Notes under the pieces: generated by a model | Seen by the model: the letters and a program-made list of their open reading frames with translations, nothing else | Told to the model about the DNA's origin: nothing | The model's database searches: none | Assembly (NCBI GenBank): GCA_050251035.1 | Contig: JBFWNN010000018.1 | Location: forward strand, 1-64,000 | Reading direction: 5' to 3' | Origin: Taklimakanibacter sp050251035 | GTDB lineage: Bacteria > Pseudomonadota > Alphaproteobacteria > Rhizobiales > Aestuariivirgaceae | Length of the DNA stretch: 64,000 bases | Translations under genes and position numbers: made by a program | Part shown: one piece after another, positions 27,044 to 35,953 of the stretch | How positions within the stretch are numbered: position 1 is the stretch's first letter | Layout: each line of letters starts with the position of its first letter

Positions 27044-28507
27044 ATGGCGGCGGCGAATTTCGACTTCGATCTCGACGGCGACACGCTGCGCGAGGAATGC
27101 GGCGTCTTCGGCATTTACGGCCATGACGATGCGGCCGCGCTCACCGCCCTCGGCCTGCACGCGCTCCAGCATCGCGGCCAGGAGGCGGCCGGCATCGTCG
27201 CCTTCAACGGCGAAAGGTTCCATTCCGAGCGCCGTCTCGGCCTGGTCGGCGACCACTTCTCCAACGAGAACACCATCAAGCGCCTGCAGGGCCGCGTGGC
27301 CTTGGGGCATGTGCGCTATTCGACGACGGGCGAGACCATCCTGCGCAACGTGCAGCCGCTCTTCGCCGAGCTCGCCACCGGCGGCCTCGCCGTCGCGCAT
27401 AACGGCAATCTGACCAACGGCCTCACTCTGCGGCGCGAGCTCGTGGCGCAGGGCGCCATCTGCCAGTCGACCTCCGACACCGAGGTCATCCTGCACCTGG
27501 TGGCCCGCTCGCAGAAGCCGCGTATCGTCGAGCGCTATATCGATGCGCTGCGGGCACTCGAAGGCGCCTATTCGCTGGTCGCCATGACCAACAAGAAGCT
27601 CATCGGCGCGCGCGACCCCTTGGGGATCAGGCCCTTGATCCTGGGCGAACTCAACGGCGCCTATATCCTGTGCTCGGAGACCTGCGCGCTCGACATCATC
27701 GGCGCCCGCTTCGTGCGCGAGGTCGAGAACGGCGAAGTGATCGTCATCTCCGAGGACGGGGTCGAGTCGCTCCGGCCCTTCCCACGCATGCAAGCGCGTC
27801 CCTGCGTCTTCGAATATGTCTATTTCTCGAGGCCCGACAGCATTCTCGGCGGACGCTCGGTCTATGAGGTACGCAAGCAGTTCGGCCGGCAATTGGCCCA
27901 GGAAGCTCCGGCCGATGTCGATGTCGTCATCCCGGTGCCGGATTCGGGCGTGCCCGCGGCATTGGGCTTTGCCCAGCAGTCCGACATCCCCTTCGAGCTC
28001 GGCATTATCCGCAACCACTACGTCGGGCGCACCTTCATCGAGCCGACCCAGACCATCCGGGCGCTCGGCGTCAAGCTCAAGCACAATGCCAACCGCGCGG
28101 TGATCAACGGCAAGCGCGTGCTGCTCGTCGACGACTCGATCGTGCGCGGCACCACCTCGGTCAAGATCGTGCGCATGATGTATGAGGCGGGCGCGCGCGA
28201 GGTCCATATGCGCATCGCCTGCCCGCCCATCCGGCATCCCGATTTCTACGGCATCGACACGCCGGAGCAGAAGTCGCTGCTTGCCGCCACCCACAGCCTG
28301 GAGGAGATGCGCGACTATATCGGCGTCACCTCGCTCGCCTTCCTCTCCGTCGACGGGCTCTACCGGGCGGTCGGCTACGAGAAGCGCGATCCGTTCCGGC
28401 CGCAATTCACCGACCACTGCTTCACCGGCGACTACCCCACCCATCTCACCGACATCGTCGGTGAATCGGCCAAGCAGCAGCTTTCGCTCCTCGCCGAGGC
28501 CGGCTGA
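27044..28507 (+). CDS. purF: amidophosphoribosyltransferase PurF
   Basis: First enzyme of purine synthesis: PRPP plus glutamine to phosphoribosylamine. An N-terminal nucleophile glutaminase domain starts at Cys19 in EECGVFGIYG after an 18-residue propeptide that should be removed. The PRPP-binding motif is VLLVDDSIVRGTTS, near residue 360. GTG 27041 is also in frame, but GAGGA at 27032-27036 is 7 bases from ATG 27044, the better start, giving 487 residues. It lies 10 bases after cvpA. Confidence 0.97.
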   Translation: MAAANFDFDLDGDTLREECGVFGIYGHDDAAALTALGLHALQHRGQEAAGIVAFNGERFHSERRLGLVGDHFSNENTIKRLQGRVALGHVRYSTTGETILRNVQPLFAELATGGLAVAHNGNLTNGLTLRRELVAQGAICQSTSDTEVILHLVARSQKPRIVERYIDALRALEGAYSLVAMTNKKLIGARDPLGIRPLILGELNGAYILCSETCALDIIGARFVREVENGEVIVISEDGVESLRPFPRMQARPCVFEYVYFSRPDSILGGRSVYEVRKQFGRQLAQEAPADVDVVIPVPDSGVPAALGFAQQSDIPFELGIIRNHYVGRTFIEPTQTIRALGVKLKHNANRAVINGKRVLLVDDSIVRGTTSVKIVRMMYEAGAREVHMRIACPPIRHPDFYGIDTPEQKSLLAATHSLEEMRDYIGVTSLAFLSVDGLYRAVGYEKRDPFRPQFTDHCFTGDYPTHLTDIVGESAKQQLSLLAEAG

Positions 28508-28512
28508 ATTCC

Positions 28513-29247
28513 ATGACCAGAGAGCTTGAAAACCGCATCGCGGTCGTCACCGGTGCGTCGCGCGGCATCGGCAAGCATGCCGCTTTGGGCCTCGCCCGCA
28601 AGGGTGCCCATGTCATCGCCCTCGCCCGCACCCAGGGCGGGCTCGAGGAGCTTGACGACGAGATCAAGGCGGCGGGCGGCTCGGCGACGCTGGTGCCGGC
28701 CGATCTCAAGGACTATCCCGCCCTCGACCGGCTGGGCGCCGCCATCCACGAGCGCTGGGGCAGGCTCGACATCCTCATCGGCAATGCCGGCATATTGGGC
28801 AAGCTCTCCCCCCTGGGCCATATCGAGCCCAAGACCTGGGACGAGGTCATGGCGGTCAATGTGACGGCCAACTGGCGGCTGATCCGCTCGCTCGATCCCC
28901 TGCTCAAGCGCTCCGACGACGGGCGTGCGATCTTCGTCACCTCGGGCGCCGCCTTCAAGACCTTCGCCTATTGGGGCACCTATTCGACGTCCAAGGCGGC
29001 GCTCGAAGCCCTGGTCGGCACCTATGCCGCGGAATGCGCCACGACCAAGATCAGCGTCAACATGTTCAGCCCGGGCCCGACGCGCACCCGCATGCGGGCG
29101 CAAGCCATGCCAGGCGAAGATCCCGAGACCCTGTCCGGCCCGGAAGAGGTCGCGGCCCAGCTTGTCGAGATGTGCCTGCCGGACTTCAAGGACAGGGGCG
29201 CCACCTACAAATACGCGCCGGCAGGACTGTTCAAGTTCGCGCGCTGA
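28513..29247 (+). CDS. short-chain dehydrogenase/reductase
   Basis: A classical SDR of 244 residues. The NAD(P) motif is TGASRGIGKHAA, NAG follows at GNAGILG, the catalytic Ser is in VTSGAAF, and the YxxxK motif is YSTSK. Asn in AVNVTANW completes the tetrad. It begins 5 bases after purF, so it is probably cotranscribed. This purF-SDR pairing is often seen in alphaproteobacteria. The substrate is unknown. Confidence 0.9.
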   Translation: MTRELENRIAVVTGASRGIGKHAALGLARKGAHVIALARTQGGLEELDDEIKAAGGSATLVPADLKDYPALDRLGAAIHERWGRLDILIGNAGILGKLSPLGHIEPKTWDEVMAVNVTANWRLIRSLDPLLKRSDDGRAIFVTSGAAFKTFAYWGTYSTSKAALEALVGTYAAECATTKISVNMFSPGPTRTRMRAQAMPGEDPETLSGPEEVAAQLVEMCLPDFKDRGATYKYAPAGLFKFAR

Positions 29248-29552
29248 GCGTCCGCTGTTGCAGAAAACTTATTAGCCTGGACATGGACGGCATGGTTCCG
29301 CCGCAGTGGATGCACCTGGCGTCTTTCTCGACTCACAGTTCAAACGCTTGAGGGAATGCGGGGTTCTGCTGACCGAATCCCGTCATCGTGAGACAGTCAC
29401 GTCTTGCGCAAATCAGGACCGACATGCAACCGCGCACGGCCGCGCCGCGTGTTGACGCTTCAGGCTTATTCGCATAGCTTTTGTCATACAAATAAATCAT
29501 CGACATTCTGCCGCCCGGTAACCCGCCGCGCGGCGCTTTAGGGAGGAAGACC
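29248..29552. promoter_or_regulatory. 305-base gap with possible promoter of the sugar ABC operon
   Basis: No gene is visible. TTGACG at 29452-29457 resembles a -35 box; the best nearby -10 candidate (TAGCTT at 29475-29480, 17-base spacer) is poor. GGGAGGAAG just before ATG 29553 is a strong ribosome-binding site. Confidence 0.3.
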
Positions 29553-30503
29553 ATGAAACGCTTGCATATGGCCGGTGCCGCTCTGGCGATCGCTCTGTCG
29601 ATGTCGATGAGCGCCGCGGCTCAGGACAAGAAGACACTCGCCTTCGTCGTCAACGGCGCATCGGATTTCTGGAAGATCGCCGAAGCCGGCGTGAACAAGG
29701 CGCAGGAGGAGCTCCCCAACTACACGCTCGAGCTCAAATATCCCGAGCAGGCGGCGGCCGCGATTCAGCAGCGGCTGATGGACGACCTTGTTGCCGCCGG
29801 CGTCGCCGCCATCATGGTGAGCGCCATCGATCCCAAGACCTCGACCGAGGCGCTCGACCGGGTCGGCGGCCAGGTGCCCCTCTTCACCACCGACAGCGAC
29901 GCGCCGCAGAGCAAGCGCATCGCCTATATCGGCAGCTCCAATGTCGAACTCGGCAAGAATGCCGGCCAGCTGATGCTGAAGGCGATGCCCGACGGCGGCA
30001 AATGTGTCGGCTTCGTCGGCCTGCCGGGTGCCGACAATGCGCGCGAGCGCATCGAGGGCGTCAAGGAAGTCATCAAGGGCTCGAAGGTCGAGCTCGTCGA
30101 CGTGCGTGGCGACGACATCGACCAGACACGCGCCAAGCGCAATGTCGAGGACACGCTTGCCGCCATGCCCGATGTCGCCTGCATGGTCGGTTTCTATTCG
30201 TACAACACGCCGCGGATCTACGAGGTGCTCAAGGAATCGGGCAAGCTCGGCCAGATCAAGGTCATCGGCTTCGACGAGGACCCGATCACGCTGGGCGGCG
30301 TGCGCGAGGGCACGATCGAGGGCACCGTCGTGCAGAACCCCTATGAATGGGGCTATCAGGGCATGAAGCTGATGGCGAAATATCTGGAGGGCGACAAGTC
30401 CGGTATCCCGGCCGACGGCCTCATCATCGTGCCTGGCCAGGTGATCGACAAGACCAATGTCGATGCTTTCGAGACCGAGCTCAAGGCGCGGGTCGGAAAA
30501 TAG
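29553..30503 (+). CDS. sugar ABC transporter substrate-binding protein (ribose/xylose-type)
   Basis: Periplasmic binding protein of the type-I sugar class, 316 residues. A signal peptide covers about residues 1-23 (ALAIALSMSMSAAAQ). The mature part begins KKTLAFVVNGASDFWKIAEAGVNKA, with the Phe-Trp that usually stacks on the sugar. AIMVSAIDP, FTTDSDAPQSKRIAYIGSSN and VIGFDEDPITLGGV are typical strands of the family. A 9-bp hairpin follows the stop, then a two-domain ATPase and a permease. The sugar is unknown and no catabolic enzyme gene is attached. Confidence 0.92.
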   Translation: MKRLHMAGAALAIALSMSMSAAAQDKKTLAFVVNGASDFWKIAEAGVNKAQEELPNYTLELKYPEQAAAAIQQRLMDDLVAAGVAAIMVSAIDPKTSTEALDRVGGQVPLFTTDSDAPQSKRIAYIGSSNVELGKNAGQLMLKAMPDGGKCVGFVGLPGADNARERIEGVKEVIKGSKVELVDVRGDDIDQTRAKRNVEDTLAAMPDVACMVGFYSYNTPRIYEVLKESGKLGQIKVIGFDEDPITLGGVREGTIEGTVVQNPYEWGYQGMKLMAKYLEGDKSGIPADGLIIVPGQVIDKTNVDAFETELKARVGK

Positions 30504-30523
30504 ATCCGTGGTGCAATCTCTCA

Positions 30524-30549
30524 CGGCCGGCAGTTCGGGATGCCGGCCG
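30524..30549 (+). other. intercistronic hairpin after the binding-protein gene
   Basis: CGGCCGGCA (30524-30532) and TGCCGGCCG (30541-30549) are perfect 9-base inverted repeats with an 8-base loop. It lies in the 127-base gap between binding protein and ATPase. Such hairpins commonly protect the upstream message and keep binding protein in excess. Confidence 0.6.
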
Positions 30550-30630
30550 CGGCCTCGCTTGCATCCCAGACGAAATCGTTGGAGGGTTCACGCCTGGTCG
30601 TGATCGAGAGGCGAGGAGAATAAGCCGGCA

Positions 30631-32136
30631 ATGGCCGAGCCGTTCCTGGAGCTCAGCGACATCAGCAAGGCCTATCCGGGGGTCGTGGCTCTCGGTGGCG
30701 TCAATTTCGCCGTTGCCCATGGCGAAGTGGTCGGGCTGGTGGGCGAGAACGGCGCCGGCAAATCGACCCTCATGAAGATCCTGGGCGGTGTGGTGACGCC
30801 GGATCAGGGCGCGATCCGCATCTCGGGCATGGCTCACCCCGCCCTCACCGTGGCCGCGGCGTCGCGCGCCGGCATCGCCTTCGTGCATCAGGAGCTCAAC
30901 CTTTTCGACAATCTCGATGTGGCGGCCAATGTGTTCATCGGTCGCGAGCCGGTCACGGGCGGGCCGCTGCGCCTGGTCGACAGCCGCGGCATGCAGCGGG
31001 AGACACAGAAGCTCCTCGCGCTTCTGGGTGCCGACTTCACCCCGGCGACCCCGGTCGCCCGGCTCTCGCTGGCGCAGCGCCAACTCGTCGAGATCGCCAA
31101 GGCGCTGTCGCTCGATGCCCGCCTCGTCATCATGGACGAACCTACCTCCAGCCTCACGGTGGCCGAAACCAGCCGCCTCCTCAAGATCATCGCCGATCTC
31201 AAGGCCTCGGGCGTCAGCGTCATCTTCATCTCGCATCGCCTGCATGAGGTGGAGCGCTGCGCCGACCGGGTGATCATCCTGCGCGACGGGCGCAAGGTGG
31301 GCGAGCTCGACCGCGGCCACATCACCCATGAGGCGATGATCCGCCTGATGATCGGGCGCAGCCTCAAATCGCTCTATCTGCCGCCCAAGGCTCCTACCCG
31401 CGGCGACGCCCTCGTCCTCGATGAATTGCGCACCGGCGCCTTTCCGGAGCACGGCGTGAGCCTCACTTTGCGGGAAGGCGAGATCCTGGGCCTCGCCGGG
31501 CTCGTCGGCTCGGGCCGCACTGAGCTCGCCCGGGTCCTGTTCGGCATCGACCGCAAGCGCGGCGGCGACGTCCGGCTCGGCGGCAAGCCGCTCGACATCG
31601 CATCGCCACGCGCGGCGATCGACAACGGCATCTTCCTCGTGCCCGAGGACCGCAAGCGATCGGGCCTCCTGCTCGATGTCTCGATCTGCGAGAACATCTC
31701 GCTCCCCGACCTCGCCGCCTATGCGCGCACCTACCTCCTCCAGGCGGCGCCCGAGGCCCTGAATGCCGAGCGCCGGCGCAAGCAGCTCAATATCCGGTCG
31801 CGCTCGATCCACAGCCTCGCCGGCACGCTCTCCGGCGGCAACCAGCAGAAGGTCGTGCTCGCCAAGTGGCTGTCGATGGAGCCCAAGATCATCATCTTCG
31901 ACGAGCCGACGCGCGGCGTCGACGTCGGCGCCAAGCAGGAGATCTACGAGCTGATGCGCGCCTTGAGCGACCGCGGCGTCGCCATATTGATGATCTCGAG
32001 CGACATGGAGGAGGTGATCGGCGTGAGCGACCGCATGGCGGTGATGCATGAGGGCCGGATCAGCGGCTTCCTCGAGCGCCAGCACTTCAGCGAAGACAAC
32101 GTCCTCAAGCTGGCGGTCGGCCAGAGGCTGAATTGA
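30631..32136 (+). CDS. sugar ABC transporter ATP-binding protein, two-domain RbsA/MglA type
   Basis: Cytoplasmic ATPase of 501 residues made of two fused nucleotide-binding domains. The first has Walker A GENGAGKSTLMK (near residue 43), signature LSLAQRQL and Walker B LVIMDEPTSSL. The second has the degenerate Walker A GLVGSGRTEL usual in this family, with signature LSGGNQQKV and FDEPTRGVDVG. It sits between its binding protein and the single permease. Confidence 0.94.
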   Translation: MAEPFLELSDISKAYPGVVALGGVNFAVAHGEVVGLVGENGAGKSTLMKILGGVVTPDQGAIRISGMAHPALTVAAASRAGIAFVHQELNLFDNLDVAANVFIGREPVTGGPLRLVDSRGMQRETQKLLALLGADFTPATPVARLSLAQRQLVEIAKALSLDARLVIMDEPTSSLTVAETSRLLKIIADLKASGVSVIFISHRLHEVERCADRVIILRDGRKVGELDRGHITHEAMIRLMIGRSLKSLYLPPKAPTRGDALVLDELRTGAFPEHGVSLTLREGEILGLAGLVGSGRTELARVLFGIDRKRGGDVRLGGKPLDIASPRAAIDNGIFLVPEDRKRSGLLLDVSICENISLPDLAAYARTYLLQAAPEALNAERRRKQLNIRSRSIHSLAGTLSGGNQQKVVLAKWLSMEPKIIIFDEPTRGVDVGAKQEIYELMRALSDRGVAILMISSDMEEVIGVSDRMAVMHEGRISGFLERQHFSEDNVLKLAVGQRLN

Positions 32137-32175
32137 CGGAGGGTGTTCATGCGAACCATTGCTCCATCCGTTCTC

Positions 32176-32201
32176 CGTCATCCCGGCGAAAGCCGGGATC
32201 C
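32176..32201 (+). repeat. REP-like palindromic element, copy 1
   Basis: A 26-base element containing TCCCGGC-GAAA-GCCGGGA (32181-32198), a perfect 7-bp stem with a GNRA loop, flanked by CGTCA and TCC. It is the exact inverse of copy 2 fifty bases on, and matches a third copy at 33377 with one mismatch. Such sequences are common dispersed repeats in alphaproteobacteria. Confidence 0.8.
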
Positions 32202-32251
32202 ATTAAGCTCGTGCCATGCGGGTAGCGCTTCGTGAATTGTGCCCGCTCAGG

Positions 32252-32277
32252 GGATCCCGGCTTTCGCCGGGATGACG
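32252..32277 (-). repeat. REP-like palindromic element, copy 2 (inverted)
   Basis: Exact reverse complement of copy 1 over all 26 bases. Together the two copies can form a 26-bp stem with a 50-base loop in the message between the ATPase and permease genes. Confidence 0.8.
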
Positions 32278-32312
32278 GGAATGGGGAGCCGAGTTAGCGA
32301 CAAGGACAAGTG

Positions 32313-33314
32313 ATGCTGAAAAAGGACCTCGGCCTGTTGATCTTCATCCTGGTGGTGGGCGCCGTCGTCGCCTTCATCAATCCACGCTTCCTGTTGCCGA
32401 TCAATCTCTCCAACACCATGAACCTCATCGGCCTCTACGGCCTGTTCTCGATCGGCGTCGGCTTCGTCATCATCACCGGAGGCATCGAATTGTCGGTCGG
32501 CTCGATGTTCGCGCTGCTCGGCGTCATCTTCATCGACCTGCTCTCCACCTATCAGGTCAACTGGATGCTGGCGTTTCTCGTCATCGTCTGCGCCGGGCTG
32601 CTGCTCGGCGCGCTGCACGGCTTCCTGGTGACGCGGATGAACCTGCAGCCCTTCATTGTCACTTTATGCGGCCTCCTCATCTATCGCGGCATCGCCCGCT
32701 TCTACACCGAGGACGCGACCGCGGGCTTCGCCTTCGGCACCAGCTTTCCGACGCTCGAATGGCTGGTGGCGGGGCGTACGTTCGGCATCCCGCACAGCTT
32801 CATCGCCTTCATCCTCATCGCCCTCGTCATGGGGGTGGTGCTGCACCGCTCGGTCTTCGGACGCTATCTCTTCGCCGTCGGCAAGAACGAGGAAGCGGCG
32901 CGCTATTCCGGCATCCGCACCGGGCGGGTCATCGCCGCGGCCTATATCATCTGCGGCGGGCTCGCCGGTCTCGCCGCCATCTTCCTCGCCATGTATACGC
33001 GCTCGATCTCGCCCGCCTCGCACGGCAATTTCTACGAGCTCTACGCCATCGCCGCCGCCGTCTTGGGCGGCTGCTCCCTGCGTGGCGGCGAAGGCTCGGT
33101 GCTCGGCATCGTGCTCGGCACCATCCTGCTGCAGGTGCTGCAGAACCTGGTCAACCTGCTCGGCATTCCGAGCTCGCTCAACTTCGCCGTGATGGGCACC
33201 GTCATCCTGATCGGCGTGCTGGCCGACCAGCAGATCATGCAACGCGGCGGCTTCGGCCAGCTTTTCAAACGGACGCGCCCCACGGCCCAGCCTATCGCCG
33301 AGAAGCGGACTTAA
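32313..33314 (+). CDS. sugar ABC transporter permease (RbsC type)
   Basis: Inner-membrane permease of 333 residues with about nine hydrophobic segments. The family motif GGIELSVGSMFAL and VLGGCSLRGGEGSVLG near the C-terminus are clear. GTG 32310 is also in frame, but ATG 32313 with AAGGA at 32302-32306 is better spaced. It forms the membrane homodimer of the importer. Confidence 0.93.
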   Translation: MLKKDLGLLIFILVVGAVVAFINPRFLLPINLSNTMNLIGLYGLFSIGVGFVIITGGIELSVGSMFALLGVIFIDLLSTYQVNWMLAFLVIVCAGLLLGALHGFLVTRMNLQPFIVTLCGLLIYRGIARFYTEDATAGFAFGTSFPTLEWLVAGRTFGIPHSFIAFILIALVMGVVLHRSVFGRYLFAVGKNEEAARYSGIRTGRVIAAAYIICGGLAGLAAIFLAMYTRSISPASHGNFYELYAIAAAVLGGCSLRGGEGSVLGIVLGTILLQVLQNLVNLLGIPSSLNFAVMGTVILIGVLADQQIMQRGGFGQLFKRTRPTAQPIAEKRT

Positions 33315-33376
33315 CCCTGCTTTCGCAGAATGATCAGTCGACGGCGAGCGCAACTCGTGGGTCTGCCCCCTTCATC

Positions 33377-33402
33377 CGTCATCCCGGCGAAAGCAGGGAT
33401 CC
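33377..33402 (+). repeat. REP-like palindromic element, copy 3
   Basis: Same 26-base element and orientation as copy 1, with a single C-to-A change at 33395 that breaks one stem pair. A degenerate inverse half (CCTGCTTTCGCAG) stands about 60 bases before it, at 33316-33328, echoing the paired arrangement at 32176-32277. Confidence 0.7.
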
Positions 33403-33787
33403 ATTGAATAAGTGCATCAGGGAAAGCTGCTCGGCTGCTTCCTCAAGCGTGTCGCTGCTCCACAAGAAACTGTAGCGGATGACCAAGCCCGGCCAGCCTT
33501 CAGTATACGCGCCTGTTGTTGCCATTTTGTTCTTGACATCCTCGACCGGTTTGTGGTTTGGAAAATATCAAGGTTGGAGAACTCCTCTCGTAATGCCGGC
33601 CGAGCAAACGGGCGGCAGAATATTCCTATCTTATTCACCGGTGAATAATCTGCCGTTCGGGGTGCGTGAAGTCCCTGCTCCAACTTTTGAATTCCCTGCT
33701 CGAAACGCCAAGCTATTGATATTTCTGGGGTGGGTCTTTTTTCGCAAAAATTCCCTGATATTCCCTGATATTGGCGAGGCCGCCTAT
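33403..33787. other. intergenic stretch without a supported gene
   Basis: Lower GC than its surroundings. A 109-residue ORF at 33479-33808 shows no domain or consistent codon use and is not accepted. The word TTCCCTG recurs: about 33669 (as GTCCCTG), 33690, and twice in direct 10-base repeats (TTCCCTGATA) at 33751-33770. The region looks like debris left of the transposase remnant. Confidence 0.4.
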
Positions 33788-33980
33788 TGGACTGCACCCC
33801 GTGGGTGAGACAGGCTAATTGAGTGACACGGCTTTCGAAGGAGGAAGCGTGTCGAAGCGAATGCAGCGATCATTTTCGACGGAGTTCAAGGCTCGCGCCG
33901 TGTCGCGGATGGAGGCCGGCGAGCCGATTGTGGCACTGGCGGTCGAGTTCGGGGTTCGGCGCCCAGATCCGTCAGACTGA
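33788..33980 (+). pseudogene. IS3-family-like transposase OrfA remnant with possible left IS end
   Basis: GTG 33849 opens a 43-codon frame, to TGA 33978-33980, that reads SKRMQRSFSTEFKARAV followed by an EAGEPIVALAVEFGV helix. This is the N-terminal helix-turn-helix of IS3/IS911-type OrfA proteins. GAAGGAGG lies just before the GTG. The match ends near base 33962, about 10 bases before the HAD gene's stop on the other strand. TGGACTGCACCCC at 33788-33800 resembles the terminal repeat of IS3-group elements. The rest of OrfA, OrfB and the right end are missing. Confidence 0.65.
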
Positions 33981-34592
33981 AAAGCCGAGCCCGCGCAGGT
34001 CGCGCGCCAGCGCCTCGGGCGAGGTGAAATGCAAGGCCTGCATGCCGGCGGCGCGGGCGCCCTCGACATTGTGCAGGCTGTCGTCGACGAACACCGCCGT
34101 CTCCGGCGCAACCCCGTAGCGGGTGAAGAACAGCTCGAAGATCGCGCGGTCCGGCTTCAACAGGCCCTCATCGCCCGACACCACGATGCCGTCGAAACTG
34201 TTGAGGAAGTCGAAGCGCCGTTGCGATTCGCGAAACTTGTCCTGGTTCCAGTTGGTGATGGCATAGACCGGCACCTTGCCATCCTTCAGCTTCGCGAGGA
34301 TGGCGACGGTGCCGTGGATGGGGCCTGAGATCGTCTCGTGCCACTCTTCGTCGAAGGCGCGGATCATCGGATGCCATTCCGGCGGGTGCTCCTTGACGAG
34401 AAGCTCGACCGCCTCGCTGAAGCTCCGGCCGCGGTCCTGCTCGACGTTCCAGGCGGGCGTGCAGACGGTCTTGAGGAACCATTCCATCTCGTCCTCGCGG
34501 CCGGCGAAATATCGGCGGTAGAGATTGCGCGGATCCCAGGCGACGAGGACATTGCCGATATCGAAGACGACGGTGGTCGGGGCTCGGGTCAT
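33972..34592 (-). CDS. HAD-family hydrolase (subfamily IA phosphatase-like)
   Basis: A 206-residue haloacid-dehalogenase-fold protein. Motif I is VVFDIGNVLVAWD: the nucleophile Asp is present, but the usual second Asp (DxD) is Asn-containing DIGN, as in the YihX/HAD-IA group. Motif II is ITNWN, motif III has the Lys in GLLKPDRAIF, and motif IV is VFVDDSLHNVEGA. The start at 34592 overlaps the der stop (ATGA). Probable sugar-phosphate or nucleotide phosphatase; substrate unknown. Its 3' end abuts the transposase remnant. Confidence 0.88.
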   Translation of the reverse strand: MTRAPTTVVFDIGNVLVAWDPRNLYRRYFAGREDEMEWFLKTVCTPAWNVEQDRGRSFSEAVELLVKEHPPEWHPMIRAFDEEWHETISGPIHGTVAILAKLKDGKVPVYAITNWNQDKFRESQRRFDFLNSFDGIVVSGDEGLLKPDRAIFELFFTRYGVAPETAVFVDDSLHNVEGARAAGMQALHFTSPEALARDLRGLGFSV

Positions 34593-35944
34593 TTCCTGTC
34601 CTTGTCGAAGGGATTGCGGCCGCCGCGCCGGTTGAAGCGCAAGGGCGTGCCCCACAGGTCGAAATGCTCCCGGAGGCCGTTCATCAGGTAGCGGACATAG
34701 CTTTCCGGCAGGTTGTCGAGCTGGTTGCCGAACAGCGAGAAGGTCGGCGGCCTGGCGCTGACCTGCGTCGCATATCTGATCTTGATGCGCCGGCCCGAGG
34801 GGGCGGGCGGCGGGTTGCGCTCCAGCATGCTCTCGAGCCAGCGATTGAGCTGGCCCGTCGAGATGCGGGAGTTCCATTTCTCGGCGGCGGCGAAGACCGC
34901 TTCCATCAGCTTGTCCAGGCCCTTCTCCTGTTGGGCGGAGACCGGGACGATGGTGACGCCCCTGATCTCGGGAAGGATCTCGGCCATGTCCTCCTTCACG
35001 TCCTTGAGCCGCTTCTGCTTGTCCTCGACCATGTCCCATTTCGACAGCGCGATGACGACGGCCCTGCCCTCCCTGGCGGCGAGGTCGGCGAGGGTGAGGT
35101 CCTGGCGCTCGATCTCGAGCGCGGCGTCGATCAGCACGATGACCGCATCGGCGAAGCGTATGGCGCGCAGGCCGTCCGCCACCGCGAGCTTCTCGACCTT
35201 CTGGTTCACGCGCGACTTGCGCCGGATGCCGGCGGTGTCCCACAGCGTCACCGGCTTGCCGCGCCACGCCCAGTCGATGGCGATGGCGTCGCGGGTGATG
35301 CCGGCCTCGGGCCCGGTCAGCACGCGGTCAGCGCCGAGGAGCGCATTGACCAAAGTCGACTTGCCGGCATTGGGCTGGCCGATGACGGCGAGCTTGAGCG
35401 GCCGGTTCTCGGCCGCGGCGTCCGCATCTTCGCCCTCGGTCGCTTCGTCGCCTTTCACATAGGGGACGAGCGCGTCATAGAGCGCATCCATGCCTTCGCC
35501 ATGCTCGGCCGAGACGGCGATCGGATCGCCGAGGCCCAAGGCATAGGCTTCGAGCACGCCCGCCTCGCCGGCGCGGCCTTCCGACTTGTTGGCGAGGACC
35601 AGCACCGGCTTGCCGTGGCGCCTGAACTTGCCGGCGAATTCGCGATCGACCGGCGTCACGCCGGCGCGCGCGTCGATGACGAAGAGGCAGACATCGGCAT
35701 CGGCGATCGCCGCTTCCGACTGGGCGCTCATGCGGTCCTCGAGGCTGCCGCGCGGAGCGGCATCGAGGCCGGCCGTGTCGAAGAGGCGGAAGGTCAGATC
35801 GGCAAGGCGGCCCTCGCCCTCGCGGCGGTCGCGGGTGACGCCCGGCTGGTCGTCGACCAGCGCCAGCTTGCGGCCGACCAGCCGGTTGAACAGGGTCGAC
35901 TTGCCGACATTCGGCCGGCCGAGGATCGCGACTTTGGCGGTCAT
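34589..35944 (-). CDS. der: ribosome biogenesis GTPase Der (EngA)
   Basis: Essential double-GTPase for 50S subunit maturation, 451 residues. The first G domain has GRPNVGKST at the N-terminus with DTAGLD. The second has GQPNAGKST near residue 190 with DTAGIRRKSRVNQKVE. The C-terminal KH-like domain includes PPTFSLFGNQ and YVRYLMNGLRE. The two domains are joined by the usual acidic linker. It starts 9 bases after bamB, in the same minus-strand operon. Confidence 0.97.
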   Translation of the reverse strand: MTAKVAILGRPNVGKSTLFNRLVGRKLALVDDQPGVTRDRREGEGRLADLTFRLFDTAGLDAAPRGSLEDRMSAQSEAAIADADVCLFVIDARAGVTPVDREFAGKFRRHGKPVLVLANKSEGRAGEAGVLEAYALGLGDPIAVSAEHGEGMDALYDALVPYVKGDEATEGEDADAAAENRPLKLAVIGQPNAGKSTLVNALLGADRVLTGPEAGITRDAIAIDWAWRGKPVTLWDTAGIRRKSRVNQKVEKLAVADGLRAIRFADAVIVLIDAALEIERQDLTLADLAAREGRAVVIALSKWDMVEDKQKRLKDVKEDMAEILPEIRGVTIVPVSAQQEKGLDKLMEAVFAAAEKWNSRISTGQLNRWLESMLERNPPPAPSGRRIKIRYATQVSARPPTFSLFGNQLDNLPESYVRYLMNGLREHFDLWGTPLRFNRRGGRNPFDKDRK

Positions 35945-35953
35945 TGCGCAGGA

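Noticed and set aside
33479..33808. A 109-residue ORF after the sugar permease
   Set aside because: No ribosome-binding site, no domain, composition unlike neighbours, and it overlaps the probable IS end and short direct repeats.
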